Source of the DNA: Micromonospora sp. FIMYZ51
GTDB taxonomy: Bacteria > Actinomycetota > Actinomycetes > Mycobacteriales > Micromonosporaceae
Assembly: GCF_038246755.1 (NCBI RefSeq)
Contig: NZ_CP134706.1
Coordinates: 434,001-498,000 of the forward strand
Direction: 5' to 3'
Length of the DNA stretch: 64,000 nt
Part shown: one piece after another, positions 34,830 to 43,029 of the stretch
Numbering within the stretch: the stretch's first letter is position 1
Layout of the letters: each line of letters starts with the position of its first letter
The notes under the pieces: model-generated
What the model saw: only the letters and a program-made list of their open reading frames with translations
What the model was told of the DNA's origin: nothing
Database searches by the model: none
Program-made: the position numbers and the translations under genes

Positions 34830-34913
34830 CCCCGTCTCCTCCCGTTTACCGCCCCGGTCGAGATGCTGATCCACCACCGACCGTAGGCGGGTCGGGGAGC
34901 GGCCGGTAGGGGT

Positions 34914-35570
34914 TCAGCCGAGCTGGGCCACGACCTCCGGGGTCAGCTCGTCGATCGAGTCCAGCACGGTCGACGCCAACCGCTGCGCGTCCGGATCGAG
35001 CGGGTACGCCCCGTGCGGCACCGCCACCACCCGCATCCCGGCCGCGGCGGCCGACCGTACGCCGTTTGCGGAGTCCTCCACCGCCACGCAGCGGGTCGGG
35101 TCGACGCCGAGCCGCTGTGCCACGGTCAGGTAGACATCCGGCGCCGGCTTGCCGCGCTCGGTCTGCTCGGTCGAGAGCGTGGTGCGGAACGTGTCGGTCA
35201 GCTCGGTGGCGGCCAGCGCCGCCGCGATCAACCGGGTCGGCGAGGAACTGGCCAGGCCGAGCGGCCACCGCGCGGCCAGCCGGCGCACCACCTGGTCCGC
35301 CCCGTCGATGAGCGGTACCCGCACCGCGTACCGCCGGGCCATCTCCTCGACCACTTCGGCGGCGACCTGCTCGGCGGTACGCCGTACGCCCAACTCGCCG
35401 CTGAGGTAGCGGGCCCACTCCCCGGTGCTCATCCCCATCAGCCGGCGCTGGGTGTCGTCCTGCCAGGTGCCGCCGTGCTCCGCCACGTACGCCCGCCGGA
35501 CCTCCTCCTAGACCGGCTCGGAGTCCACGATCACGCCGTCAAGATCGAACACCACCGCATCCACCGTCAT
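34914..35570 (-). pseudogene. HAD-family phosphatase interrupted by an in-frame TAG
   Basis: From ATG 35570 the frame gives MTVDAVVFDLDGVIVDSEPV, the HAD motif I with both aspartates, then TAG at codon 21 (35508-35510), then [13 protein letters not shown] and a normal HAD body (GLASSSPT motif [10 protein letters not shown] motif III lysine, [11 protein letters not shown] motif IV). Relatives usually have Trp at this point, so TGG to TAG is the simplest event. Full length would be 218 residues. An internal restart after the stop would lack the nucleophile Asp. Nonsense mutation, sequencing error or readthrough cannot be separated here. Confidence 0.82.
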
Positions 35571-35588
35571 CCCGCCATCCTTCCAGGC

Positions 35589-35644
35589 AAGGAAGGGCCC
35601 CTTTTTAACGCCTCAGGTAGAGGAAGGGCCCCTTATTAACATCC
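35589..35644. repeat. GGAAGGGCCCC element, site B
   Basis: Two direct half-copies, AAGGAAGGGCCCCTTTTTAACG and AGGAAGGGCCCCTTATTAACA, separated by CCTCAGGTAG. It lies between the HAD start and the next gene's end; the SCO6745-family gene takes its stop (TGTTAA) from it. Confidence 0.9.
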
Positions 35645-36505
35645 GGGTTCGGGAAGACCGATCGGGTTGTCCGAGGGGATGACGCGGTACGCGGCATTGG
35701 CCAGGGGCGCCAGCAGGGCACGCAGGCGGTCCAGGGCGTCGGGATCGAGGGCCTGCCAGGGGCGGGCGGCGCTGGCGTCGGTGGCGTCCTCGACGGCCTG
35801 GAAGCCGGCCCGGCCGCGCTCGGTCGGTTCGCCGGCCGGGGTGAGCCAGCCACGGGCGGCCAGCCGCTCGCGGGCCTGGACCCACTCTTGCTCCGACCAG
35901 CCCCGGCGGAGCAGGGGCTGCGCGGCCATGCCGGTCGCGATCCGCCAGGCCAGCGTCTCCACCGGGTCGAGGTCGGCGGCGACCAGCGCCGCCACGTGCC
36001 CGTCCCCGCGGTGCTCGCGCAGTGTCGTGGTGGCCTGCCAGAGCCGGGCCAGCGGATAATCGCCGCGCGGCAGGGCGGCGTTGGCCGCGCCGAGCACCCG
36101 GCCGGGCGCGGTACCGACCGCCTCGGCGGCGGCCTCCAGCAGCTCGGCGGTCTCCGCCAGGTGCCGCTCCGGCAGCTCGTACGTCAGCTCGGCGAGCGCC
36201 TGCACCGCCCCGGTGAGCCGGGCCCGCAGCGCCTCCTCCGGCGTGGCCAGCTGCCACACGGCGGGCAGGGCCCGGGTCACCATGTGCGGGGCGAAGGTGA
36301 AGAAGGTGGCGATCACCGGCGCGGGTCCGATCGGCCCGAGCGGGGCGGCCCGGCCCGCGAAGTAACCGCGCCAGAATCCGCGCAGCCCGACCGCCTCGTA
36401 GGCGGCGCGGGCGCGCGGATGGAAGTAGGTGACGGCGTGCACCGGCTCGTAGTAGGTCCACATCAACCGGGCGAGCCGCCCGGGTTCGTCCACCGCCGTC
36501 ACCAC
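35636..36505 (-). CDS. SCO6745-family helical protein
   Basis: 289 residues, all-alpha with a winged-helix-like C terminus (WSEQEWVQARERLAARGWL). The N-terminal RLARLMWTYYEPVHAVTYFHPRARAAYEAVGL and the FHP motif match the actinomycete SCO6745 family as I remember it; its biochemical role is unknown. It starts at GTG 36505, six bases after the FKBP stop, so it is the downstream gene of that pair. The last two residues (GC) and stop come from repeat site B. Confidence 0.75.
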   Translation of the reverse strand: MVTAVDEPGRLARLMWTYYEPVHAVTYFHPRARAAYEAVGLRGFWRGYFAGRAAPLGPIGPAPVIATFFTFAPHMVTRALPAVWQLATPEEALRARLTGAVQALAELTYELPERHLAETAELLEAAAEAVGTAPGRVLGAANAALPRGDYPLARLWQATTTLREHRGDGHVAALVAADLDPVETLAWRIATGMAAQPLLRRGWSEQEWVQARERLAARGWLTPAGEPTERGRAGFQAVEDATDASAARPWQALDPDALDRLRALLAPLANAAYRVIPSDNPIGLPEPGC

Positions 36506-36511
36506 GACCCC

Positions 36512-37165
36512 CTACTGAGCGGCGAGCACGTCCACCACGAAGCGCAGCGGGCCGCCGGGGCGTCCGCCCGCGCCGTCGCCGTACGCCAGTTCGGCCGGGA
36601 TGTCGAGCTGCACCCGGCTGCCCACGGTCACCCCGACCAGGCCCTTGTCCCAGCCCTCGATGACCTGGCCGACGCCGATCGGGAAGGTGGCCGGCTCGCC
36701 CCGGTCCCACGAGGAGTCGAACTGCTCACCGTTCTCGTAGAACACGCCCACGTAGTTGGTGGTGATCGTCTGGCCGGCCGTGACCTTCGGACCGGTGCCC
36801 TCGATCAGCGGGGTGACGGAAAGCTCGGTCAGCTTGCCCTCGCCGGCCGTGACGTTCGGCTTGCTGCCCAGCGCCGGGTCGGCACCCTCCGGCAGCTGCG
36901 GCGCCGGTGGCGCACCCGGGGCCGCCGGGTCCACGTCGCTCGGCGACGCCGACGCGGTGCCCGCCGCCTGCTCGGGAGAGTCGTCCCCACCGCGCTGTCC
37001 GATGATCACGAACACGGTGATCAGTACGCCGACCACGGCGACGGCGGCGAAGGCCCCGGCCCAGGCCTGCCGGCGGCGCTTGGCCTCGGCCGCCTTCTGC
37101 TCGGCCAACTGTTCGGCCAGTCGCCGCCGTGCCTTGCTCTCCTGCCCGCCCGCGTGCTCGCTCAC
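36512..37165 (-). CDS. Membrane-anchored FKBP-type peptidyl-prolyl isomerase
   Basis: 217 residues. A basic cytoplasmic head (KARRRLAEQLAEQKAAEAKRRR), one span (AFAAVAVVGVLITVFVIIG), a Ser/Pro/Ala linker, then an FKBP domain (VGVFYENGEQFDSSWDRG; GQVIEGWDKGLVGV; IPAELAYGDG; LRFVVDVLAAQ). It assists folding outside the membrane. GTG 37165 has a GAGGAC site just upstream. Confidence 0.92.
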   Translation of the reverse strand: MSEHAGGQESKARRRLAEQLAEQKAAEAKRRRQAWAGAFAAVAVVGVLITVFVIIGQRGGDDSPEQAAGTASASPSDVDPAAPGAPPAPQLPEGADPALGSKPNVTAGEGKLTELSVTPLIEGTGPKVTAGQTITTNYVGVFYENGEQFDSSWDRGEPATFPIGVGQVIEGWDKGLVGVTVGSRVQLDIPAELAYGDGAGGRPGGPLRFVVDVLAAQ

Positions 37166-37298
37166 GTCCTCGGCTCCCTGATGAGAGATGGATGCGTCCG
37201 GCCACGGACGCCGTCGCCGACACACGGTACCTGGTGGCCGGCGTACTTCCGACGGTCGATCGTGACCGGTGGGATTCCTGCGTCGATTGGGACAGATG

Positions 37299-37330
37299 TG
37301 CGGGGCCCGGAAAGGATTCCGGGCCCCGCA
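37299..37330 (-). terminator. Hairpin terminator of the M1 peptidase gene
   Basis: TGCGGGGCCCGGAA / TTCCGGGCCCCGCA, a perfect 14-bp stem with a four-base loop, 46 bp past the peptidase stop. The rest of the gap 37166-37376 shows nothing more. Confidence 0.85.
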
Positions 37331-37376
37331 TCGATGCCGACGCCGATCGGCCGCCACCTGCTGAGGACAGGGCGGT

Positions 37377-38801
37377 TCACCAGGAGGTCGGCTTGCCCTT
37401 CTGGAACAACCACACGTCGAAGAAGGCGGTCAGATCCTGCCCGGACTCCCGCTCGGCCAGCCCGATGAAGTCGGCCGTGGCGGCGTGGCTGTACTTGTAG
37501 ATCTCCGCCCACTGCCGCAGGATCCGCAGGAACGCCTCCTCACCGACCTTGCCGCGCAGCGCGTGCAGGGTCATCGCGCCCCGGTTGTACGGAATGCTGC
37601 TGAACATGTCCATCGGGCCGGGGTCGGCCAGGACCACCTGCCAGAACGACGAGGAGGCGGCCCGCCCGTAGTTGCTGCTGCTGTTGAAGGTCTGGTTGAC
37701 CGTCGCACCGCCGTTGTGCTCGGTGTACATCCACTGGCCGTAGGTGGCGAAGCCCTCGTTGAGCCAGATGTCCTTCCAGCGTTCCGGCGAGACGCTGTTG
37801 CCGTACCACTGGTGCGCGATCTCGTGGGCCATGGTGCCGACGCTCGCCGTGTTCGAGAAGATCGGCTTGGTCTGGGTCTCCAGGGCGTAACCCACCTGCG
37901 GGGCGTAGTCGACGATCGCCCCGGTCGAGGCGAACGGGTACGGCCCGAACAGCTCGGTGAAGAACTCCATCATCTTCGGGATCTGGGACACCGCGTTTGC
38001 CGATCCGGCGACCAGGCGGGGGTCGATCGCCACGTACGACGGGATGCCGCTGGGCGTGACCGACTCGGTGACCACGAACCGGCCGATGGTGATCGTCGCC
38101 AGGTAGGTCGCCATCGGCTCGGTGTTGTCCCAGACGTACGTGGTCCAGCCGTCGCGGGTCTGCTGGGAGAGGAGTTGGCCGTTACCGACGGCGGTCAACC
38201 CCTCCGGCACCTTCGCGGTGAAGCGGAACGTCGCCTTGTCGGTCGGGGTGTCGTTGCTCGGCAACCAGGCGGGCGTGCCCTGCGGCTCGCCGACGACGAA
38301 GGCACCGTCGTCGGTCGGGATCCAGCCCTCGATCGAACCGTCCGGATCGGTCACCGGGCCGGGCACCCCGGCGTACGTGACCACCACGGTGAACATCTGC
38401 CCGGTCTTCGGCTTCGGGCGTGGGGTGACGATCAGTTCCTGGCCGTCCCGGGTGAAGTCGTTCTTCTTCCCGTTCACGGTCAGCGAGGAGATCTCCGGCC
38501 CCCGGAAGTCCAGGTTGAACTGATCGAGATCCTGGGTGGCTCGGGCGGTGATCGTCGCGGTGGCGGCCATGAAGCGGGTCGCCGGGTCGTAGGAGAAGTT
38601 CAGATCGTAGTGCTGGACGTCGTACCCGCCGTTGCCCTGGTCGGGGAAGTACGGGTCGCCGACGCTCGGCGCGCCGGGCGAGAAGCGGGGAGCGCCGGGG
38701 TTGCCGGGTGCCGCGCCAGCCGTGCCCGGTGCCGCCAGCGCACCGGCGGCCAACAGGCCGGCGGTGGCCAGCGCGGCACCACGCGAGCGAGGAAATCGCA
38801 T
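37377..38801 (-). CDS. Secreted M1-family metallopeptidase
   Basis: 474 residues. Signal peptide (MRFPRSRGAALATAGLLAAGALA), an N-terminal beta domain, and a thermolysin-like domain with HEIAHQWYGN and downstream NEGFATYGQW (zinc ligands H, H, E). The aminopeptidase GXMEN motif is replaced by YALETQ, common in this secreted actinomycete branch. It is shorter than full M1 enzymes because the long C-terminal helical domain is missing, which is normal for the group. ATG 38801 follows GGAGAGG. Confidence 0.9.
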   Translation of the reverse strand: MRFPRSRGAALATAGLLAAGALAAPGTAGAAPGNPGAPRFSPGAPSVGDPYFPDQGNGGYDVQHYDLNFSYDPATRFMAATATITARATQDLDQFNLDFRGPEISSLTVNGKKNDFTRDGQELIVTPRPKPKTGQMFTVVVTYAGVPGPVTDPDGSIEGWIPTDDGAFVVGEPQGTPAWLPSNDTPTDKATFRFTAKVPEGLTAVGNGQLLSQQTRDGWTTYVWDNTEPMATYLATITIGRFVVTESVTPSGIPSYVAIDPRLVAGSANAVSQIPKMMEFFTELFGPYPFASTGAIVDYAPQVGYALETQTKPIFSNTASVGTMAHEIAHQWYGNSVSPERWKDIWLNEGFATYGQWMYTEHNGGATVNQTFNSSSNYGRAASSSFWQVVLADPGPMDMFSSIPYNRGAMTLHALRGKVGEEAFLRILRQWAEIYKYSHAATADFIGLAERESGQDLTAFFDVWLFQKGKPTSW

Positions 38802-38876
38802 GTGAATCCTCTCCATGGGGGTTGCCCGGGAGCGTAAGGATTCACGATTTACCTGGTCAATGACTAACGGTCAGGA

Positions 38877-39983
38877 TCAGGCGGTCTTGCGCGGGGCGGC
38901 CTTCTTCGCTGTCCTCGTCGTCTTCTTCTCAGCGGCCTTCTTGCCCGGCTGGGCCTTCTTGGCCGGCGTCTTCTTCTCCCCGGTGGCCTTTTTCGCCGTC
39001 GTGGCCTTCTTCTCGGTGGTCTTCTTCGCCGGCGCCTTCTTCGCCGCCTTCTGCTGGGCGGAGCGCGCTGACGTGATCGGGGTCGGCTCGCCAGCGCCAC
39101 CGCCGGCGGCACGACCGCCACCGCCACCGCCACCACCGCCACCGCCGGCACGACCGCCGCCACCACCACCGCCACCGCCGCCGCCGGTTGCCGCGCCCGC
39201 CTCGCCGCGCGCCGCGCGAGCCCGCTCGACCGACGCCTTGAGGGCGGCCATCAGGTCGACGGCAGCCGGCGGAGCCTCCTCGGCCTCCTCCGGCTGGACC
39301 ACCTCGCGTCCCTCCACCTTCGCGTCGATGACCTCCTGCAACGCGGTCCGGTAGTCGTCGGTGAACTCGTCCGGCTGGAAGTCGCCGGCCATCGAGTCGA
39401 TGAGCGAGGTGGCCATGGCCAGCTCCGGCGGCCGGACCTTCAGGTCCTCGTCGAGAAAGCCGAAGTCCGGCTTCCGGATCTCGTCGGGCCAGAGCATGGT
39501 GTTCAACAGCAGCACGCCGTCGCGGACCCGCAGGGTCGCCAACTGCTCCCGCTGGCGCAGCGCCACCTTGACGATGGCCACCCGCTCGGAGTCGGTGAGC
39601 GCGTCCCGCAACAGCAGGTACGGCTTGGTCGCGGTGCCCTCCGGCTCCAGGAAGTACGCCTTGTTGTAGAGGATCGGGTCGACCTGCTCGGCCGGTACGA
39701 ACTCCAGCACGTCGATCGCGTGCGAGGTGCTCAACGGCAGGTCGGCGAAGTCGGAGTCGGTGAGGATCACCATCTCCCCGCCGCCGATGTCGTAGCCCTT
39801 GGCGATGTCGTCGTAGCTGACCTCCTCGCCGCAGACCTGGCAGGTGCGCTTGTAGCGGATTCGCCCGCCATCCTCCCGGTGCACCTGGTGGAACCGGATG
39901 TCCTTTTCCTCGGTCGCCGAGTAGAGCTTGACCCCGATCGAGACCAGCCCGAACGACACCGCTCCCTTCCAGATGGCCCGCAT
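38877..39983 (-). CDS. ku: Ku protein of non-homologous end joining
   Basis: 368 residues. The Ku core (1-255) starts MRAIWKGAVSFGLVSIGVKLYSA and has TCQVCGEEVSYDDIAKGYD. It forms a ring on broken DNA ends and recruits the LigD activities encoded divergently at 40069. A poly-glycine linker (two runs of about 11 Gly split by RA, residues ~263-295) and a lysine-rich tail (KKAPAKKTTEKKATTAKKA) follow. Lys-rich Ku tails are known to bind DNA and allow internal entry; the long Gly run is unusual. Confidence 0.95.
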   Translation of the reverse strand: MRAIWKGAVSFGLVSIGVKLYSATEEKDIRFHQVHREDGGRIRYKRTCQVCGEEVSYDDIAKGYDIGGGEMVILTDSDFADLPLSTSHAIDVLEFVPAEQVDPILYNKAYFLEPEGTATKPYLLLRDALTDSERVAIVKVALRQREQLATLRVRDGVLLLNTMLWPDEIRKPDFGFLDEDLKVRPPELAMATSLIDSMAGDFQPDEFTDDYRTALQEVIDAKVEGREVVQPEEAEEAPPAAVDLMAALKASVERARAARGEAGAATGGGGGGGGGGGRAGGGGGGGGGGGRAAGGGAGEPTPITSARSAQQKAAKKAPAKKTTEKKATTAKKATGEKKTPAKKAQPGKKAAEKKTTRTAKKAAPRKTA

Positions 39984-40053
39984 CCTGCGCCCCCTTCCCC
40001 GGTATCGACCATGCTCGCACCAGATGGAACCGGGCGCGAGGCGTTCTGCCTGG

Positions 40054-40059
40054 TACTAC
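40054..40059 (+). promoter_or_regulatory. Probable -10 of a leaderless ligase transcript
   Basis: TACTAC lies ten bases before the GTG start of the ligase, and no ribosome site is present, so the mRNA may begin at or near the start codon. The gap 39984-40068 is otherwise blank. Confidence 0.4.
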
Positions 40060-40068
40060 AGTCGGAAC

Positions 40069-41010
40069 GTGCCCGGCGCGCCGCTCAAGCCGATGCTCGC
40101 GATGACCGGGCAACTCCCGGCCGGCGACGGCTGGGCGTACGAGTTCAAGTGGGACGGCGTACGCGCGCTTGCCGACATCGGTGCCGGGCGGCAGCGCCTC
40201 TACGCCCGCTCCGGCGCGGAGATCACCACTGCGTACCCCGAACTGATCCCGCTCGCCGAGCAGGTGGACGACGCCCTGCTCGACGGGGAGGTGGTCCTCT
40301 TCGACGAGGCCGGACGACCCTCGTTCACCGCACTGGCCGAGCGGATGCACGTACGGAATCCGGTCAAGGCGGCCCGGCTGGCGGCGAGCGTGCCCGTCAC
40401 TTACATGATCTTCGACCTGTTGCGGCTGCGTGGCGCGGACCTGACCGGCTGGTCGTACGCCCGACGCCGGGAGGCGCTCGACGAGCTGGGACTGGGTGCG
40501 GCGCGCTGGGCCGTGCCCCCGGTCTTCGCCGACGGCCCGGCCACCTACGAGGCCGCCGGTGAACACGGCCTGGAGGGGGTGATGGCCAAGCGGCTCGACT
40601 CGGCCTACCGGCCCGGGGTCCGCTCGCCCGACTGGCTCAAGGTCAAACTGGAGGTGACCGGCGACTTCGTGGTCGGTGGCTGGCGGCCCGGTGCGCGGCG
40701 GATCGGCGGCCTGCTGGTCGGGGTGCCCGGTGCCGGCGGGCGGCTCGTCTACCGGGGTCGGGTCGGCGGCGGCATCGGCGCGGCGCTGGAACGGCAACTG
40801 CTGCGCGAGTTGGAGCCGCTACGCACCACCGCCTCGCCGTTCACCGGTGACGTGCCCCGGGAGGATGCCCGGGGCGCGATCTGGGTAACCCCTCAGGTGG
40901 TGGTGGAGGTCAAGTACGGCCAGCGCACGCCGGACGGGCGGCTCCGGTTTCCCCGGGTGCTGCGGCTGCGGCCGGACAAACCGGCCGAGGAGGTCTCGGA
41001 TGGCAGCTGA
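40069..41010 (+). CDS. ATP-dependent DNA ligase, LigD ligase-domain type
   Basis: 313 residues. The adenylation lysine is in YEFKWDGVRALA. Further nucleotidyltransferase motifs are RLYARSGAEIT, LLDGEVVLFD, MIFDLLRLRG, EGVMAKRLDS and WLKVKL; an OB-fold follows. It seals breaks held by Ku. The two LigD activities are separate genes here, as in many actinomycetes. The stop at 41010 lies inside the first unit of a 34-bp duplication. Confidence 0.92.
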   Translation: MPGAPLKPMLAMTGQLPAGDGWAYEFKWDGVRALADIGAGRQRLYARSGAEITTAYPELIPLAEQVDDALLDGEVVLFDEAGRPSFTALAERMHVRNPVKAARLAASVPVTYMIFDLLRLRGADLTGWSYARRREALDELGLGAARWAVPPVFADGPATYEAAGEHGLEGVMAKRLDSAYRPGVRSPDWLKVKLEVTGDFVVGGWRPGARRIGGLLVGVPGAGGRLVYRGRVGGGIGAALERQLLRELEPLRTTASPFTGDVPREDARGAIWVTPQVVVEVKYGQRTPDGRLRFPRVLRLRPDKPAEEVSDGS

Positions 41011-41057
41011 ACGGCTCCGGGTGGAGGTCTCCGATGGCAGCTGAACGACTCCGGGTG
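40990..41057 (+). repeat. 34-bp tandem duplication at the ligase/polymerase junction
   Basis: GAGGTCTC(G/C)GATGGCAGCTG... occurs at 40990 and 41024 with two differences. Unit 1 holds the ligase stop and a decoy ATG (41000) that opens a 14-codon frame; unit 2 holds the real polymerase start. The unit length is not a multiple of three, so only one ATG is in frame. Confidence 0.9.
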
Positions 41058-41951
41058 GAAGTCGAGGGCCACACCCTTGAGCTGTCCAACCTGGACAAGG
41101 TGCTCTACCCGCAGGTCGGCTTCACCAAGGGTGAGGTGATCGACTACTACACCCGGATCGCGCCCGTGCTCCTGCCGCACCTGGCCGACCGCGCACTGAC
41201 CCGGATCCGCTACCCGAACGGGGTGGAGGGCAACTCGTTCTTCGAGAAGAACGCGCCGGCCGCCACCCCGGCCTGGGTCCGCACCGAGAACCTGCCCGCT
41301 CCCGGGTCGAGCAAGGGCCGGGAAACCATCGACTACGTGGTCGCCGACGACCTGCCCACCCTGGTCTGGCTGGCCAACCTCGCCGCGCTGGAACTGCACA
41401 CCCCGCAGTGGAAGGTCGGCGCGCACCCGGACCTGATGGTCGTCGACCTCGACCCGGGCCCGCCCGCCGGGCTGGAGGAATGCTGCACGGTGGCGATCCT
41501 GATGCGGGACCGGCTCGCCGACGAGGGTGTCGACTCGTACCCGAAGACCTCCGGCAAGAAGGGCATGCAGCTCTGCTGCCCGATCGCCGGCACCCAGTCC
41601 GCCGACGACGTGTCGGCTTACGCCCGGCGGATCGCCCAGGACCTGGAACGCGAACACCCGAAACTGATCGTGTCGAAAATGGCGAAGAAACTGCGTCCCG
41701 GAAAGGTGTTCATCGACTGGAGTCAGAACAACGCGGCGAAGACCACGGTCGCGCCGTACTCGCTGCGCGCCCAGGCCGTCCCGTCGGTGTCGACGCCGCT
41801 GACCTGGGAGGAGGTGGAGGCCGGCACGCGCGGAAAGCGGCCGGCCGTCCGCCGGTTCACCGCCGCCGAAGTCCTGGAACGAGTCGAAGAGTACGGCGAC
41901 CTGTTCGCCCCTCTGCGAAGGAAGGGCCCCCTATTAACGCCTCGTGCATAG
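41034..41951 (+). CDS. LigD-type polymerase/primase domain protein (NHEJ)
   Basis: 305 residues of the LigD polymerase (archaeo-eukaryotic primase) family. LSNLDKVLYPQVGFTKGEVIDYY at the start, catalytic acids in VVDLDPGPP, SGKKGMQL, and the late FIDWSQNNAAKTTVAPYS. It fills or adds nucleotides at Ku-held ends. The ATG 41034 frame begins in the second unit of the 34-bp repeat. The last ten residues and the TAG stop come from GGAAGGGCCCC element site C, so the native C terminus has been replaced. Confidence 0.93.
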   Translation: MAAERLRVEVEGHTLELSNLDKVLYPQVGFTKGEVIDYYTRIAPVLLPHLADRALTRIRYPNGVEGNSFFEKNAPAATPAWVRTENLPAPGSSKGRETIDYVVADDLPTLVWLANLAALELHTPQWKVGAHPDLMVVDLDPGPPAGLEECCTVAILMRDRLADEGVDSYPKTSGKKGMQLCCPIAGTQSADDVSAYARRIAQDLEREHPKLIVSKMAKKLRPGKVFIDWSQNNAAKTTVAPYSLRAQAVPSVSTPLTWEEVEAGTRGKRPAVRRFTAAEVLERVEEYGDLFAPLRRKGPLLTPRA

Positions 41952-41970
41952 GAAGGGCCCCCTATTAACG
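41918..41970. repeat. GGAAGGGCCCC element, site C
   Basis: Two direct half-copies, AAGGAAGGGCCCCCTATTAACG and AGGAAGGGCCCCCTATTAACG, with CCTCGTGCAT between. The first half-copy is read as the end of the LigD-type polymerase. Confidence 0.9.
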
Positions 41971-42014
41971 CGCGGTCGCCACGGACCGGTTAACGCGCGG
42001 TCGCCAGGGATCGG
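41965..42014. repeat. 25-bp tandem duplication next to site C
   Basis: TTAACGCGCGGTCGCCACGG... repeats at 41965 and 41990 with two changes. It starts inside the right edge of element C. Confidence 0.8.
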
Positions 42015-42030
42015 CTGTCCACCGGCACCA

Positions 42031-42230
42031 TCAGCCGAGGCGATCGTGGGCGTCGAGGACCTCGGCGATCACGTGCTGGTTGGCGGCGGCCAACTCGGGT
42101 GCGGTGTCGAGGTGCTGTCGCACCAACAGCAGCGCCTTCCACAGCGCCCAGCCGCGCGCCCGCGCCCAGGCGCCGTCGTCCTGGCCAATCGCCTCCCGGA
42201 CCGCCCGGCGTACTTCAAGTCCCGGAACTG
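42031..42230 (-). pseudogene. C-terminal remnant of an aminoglycoside-type phosphotransferase
   Basis: A minus-strand frame ending at 42031 reads WARARGWALWKALLLV, then an Ala/Asn-rich helix and HVIAEVLDAHDRLG. This is the C-terminal helix pattern of APH/macrolide phosphotransferases (ARGWAL). Nothing of the kinase core precedes it; the TIGR03089 gene starts on the other strand instead. I read it as a deletion remnant. Confidence 0.55.
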
Positions 42231-42276
42231 ACGGGACGGGCTCGACAGGTCGGGCAGCAGATAGTAGGACGTAGCT

Positions 42277-43029
42277 ATGTCTGCTGCCCTGCCCGTGCTC
42301 TCCGTCGTCGGCCTCGCCGAGCGGGAGCAGCCGCTGCTCGCCTACCTCGACCAGCGGACCGGGCAGCGCCAGCAGTTGACCGCCGCTGAGCTGGGCGATT
42401 GGTCGGCGCGAGCCGCTGGCCTGCTGCGGGACGGGTGCGGGCTGATCCCGGGCAGCCGGGTGGCGGTGCTGCTGCCGCCGCATCCGCGTACCGCTGCGGT
42501 TTTGCTCGGGGCCTGGTCGGTGGGGCTGGAGGTGTCGTTCCGGCCGCGCGCCACCGCCGGGCTGCCGGTGCTTGAGCCGGGCGGCGAGCGACCGTACGAC
42601 GCCGTGCTGGTCACCCCGGAGCGGCTCGACGACTGGCTGGAGGACGTGCCCGACGGCGTGCACCGCTACCTGGTCGGCACCGGGCCGGAGCCGCTGACCG
42701 AGGTGCCGGCCGGCTGGCTCGACTGGTCTTCTGAGCTGCTGCGGCATGGCGGCTTCCCGGCCGACCGGCCACTGTTGCACGCCACCGACTCGGCCACCCC
42801 GGACGGCACCAGCTATGCCGAATGGGGCCAGCTCGCCCAGGCCGTCGCCGAGCAACTCGACCTGCGGGCCGGTGACCGGCTGCTGGTCGATGTCGCCGAG
42901 CACGACCATCCGTTGAAGTGGCTGCTCGCGCCGCTGGCGGCCGGCGCTTCGGTGGTGCTCTGCACCAACCTGGACCCGGCCCACCGGGACACCGTCGCCA
43001 CCGCCGAGCAGGTCACCCGCATCCTCTGA
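42277..43029 (+). CDS. TIGR03089-family protein (degenerate AMP-binding fold)
   Basis: 250 residues. It resembles the N-terminal part of acyl-adenylating enzymes (LTAAELGDWSARAAGLLRDGCGLIPGSRVAVLLPPHPRTAAVLLG) but lacks the P-loop (SGTTG-type) and the C-terminal lid, as is typical for the actinomycete TIGR03089 family. Not expected to be an active ligase. The 3' end overlaps the convergent gene by 17 bases. Confidence 0.85.
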   Translation: MSAALPVLSVVGLAEREQPLLAYLDQRTGQRQQLTAAELGDWSARAAGLLRDGCGLIPGSRVAVLLPPHPRTAAVLLGAWSVGLEVSFRPRATAGLPVLEPGGERPYDAVLVTPERLDDWLEDVPDGVHRYLVGTGPEPLTEVPAGWLDWSSELLRHGGFPADRPLLHATDSATPDGTSYAEWGQLAQAVAEQLDLRAGDRLLVDVAEHDHPLKWLLAPLAAGASVVLCTNLDPAHRDTVATAEQVTRIL

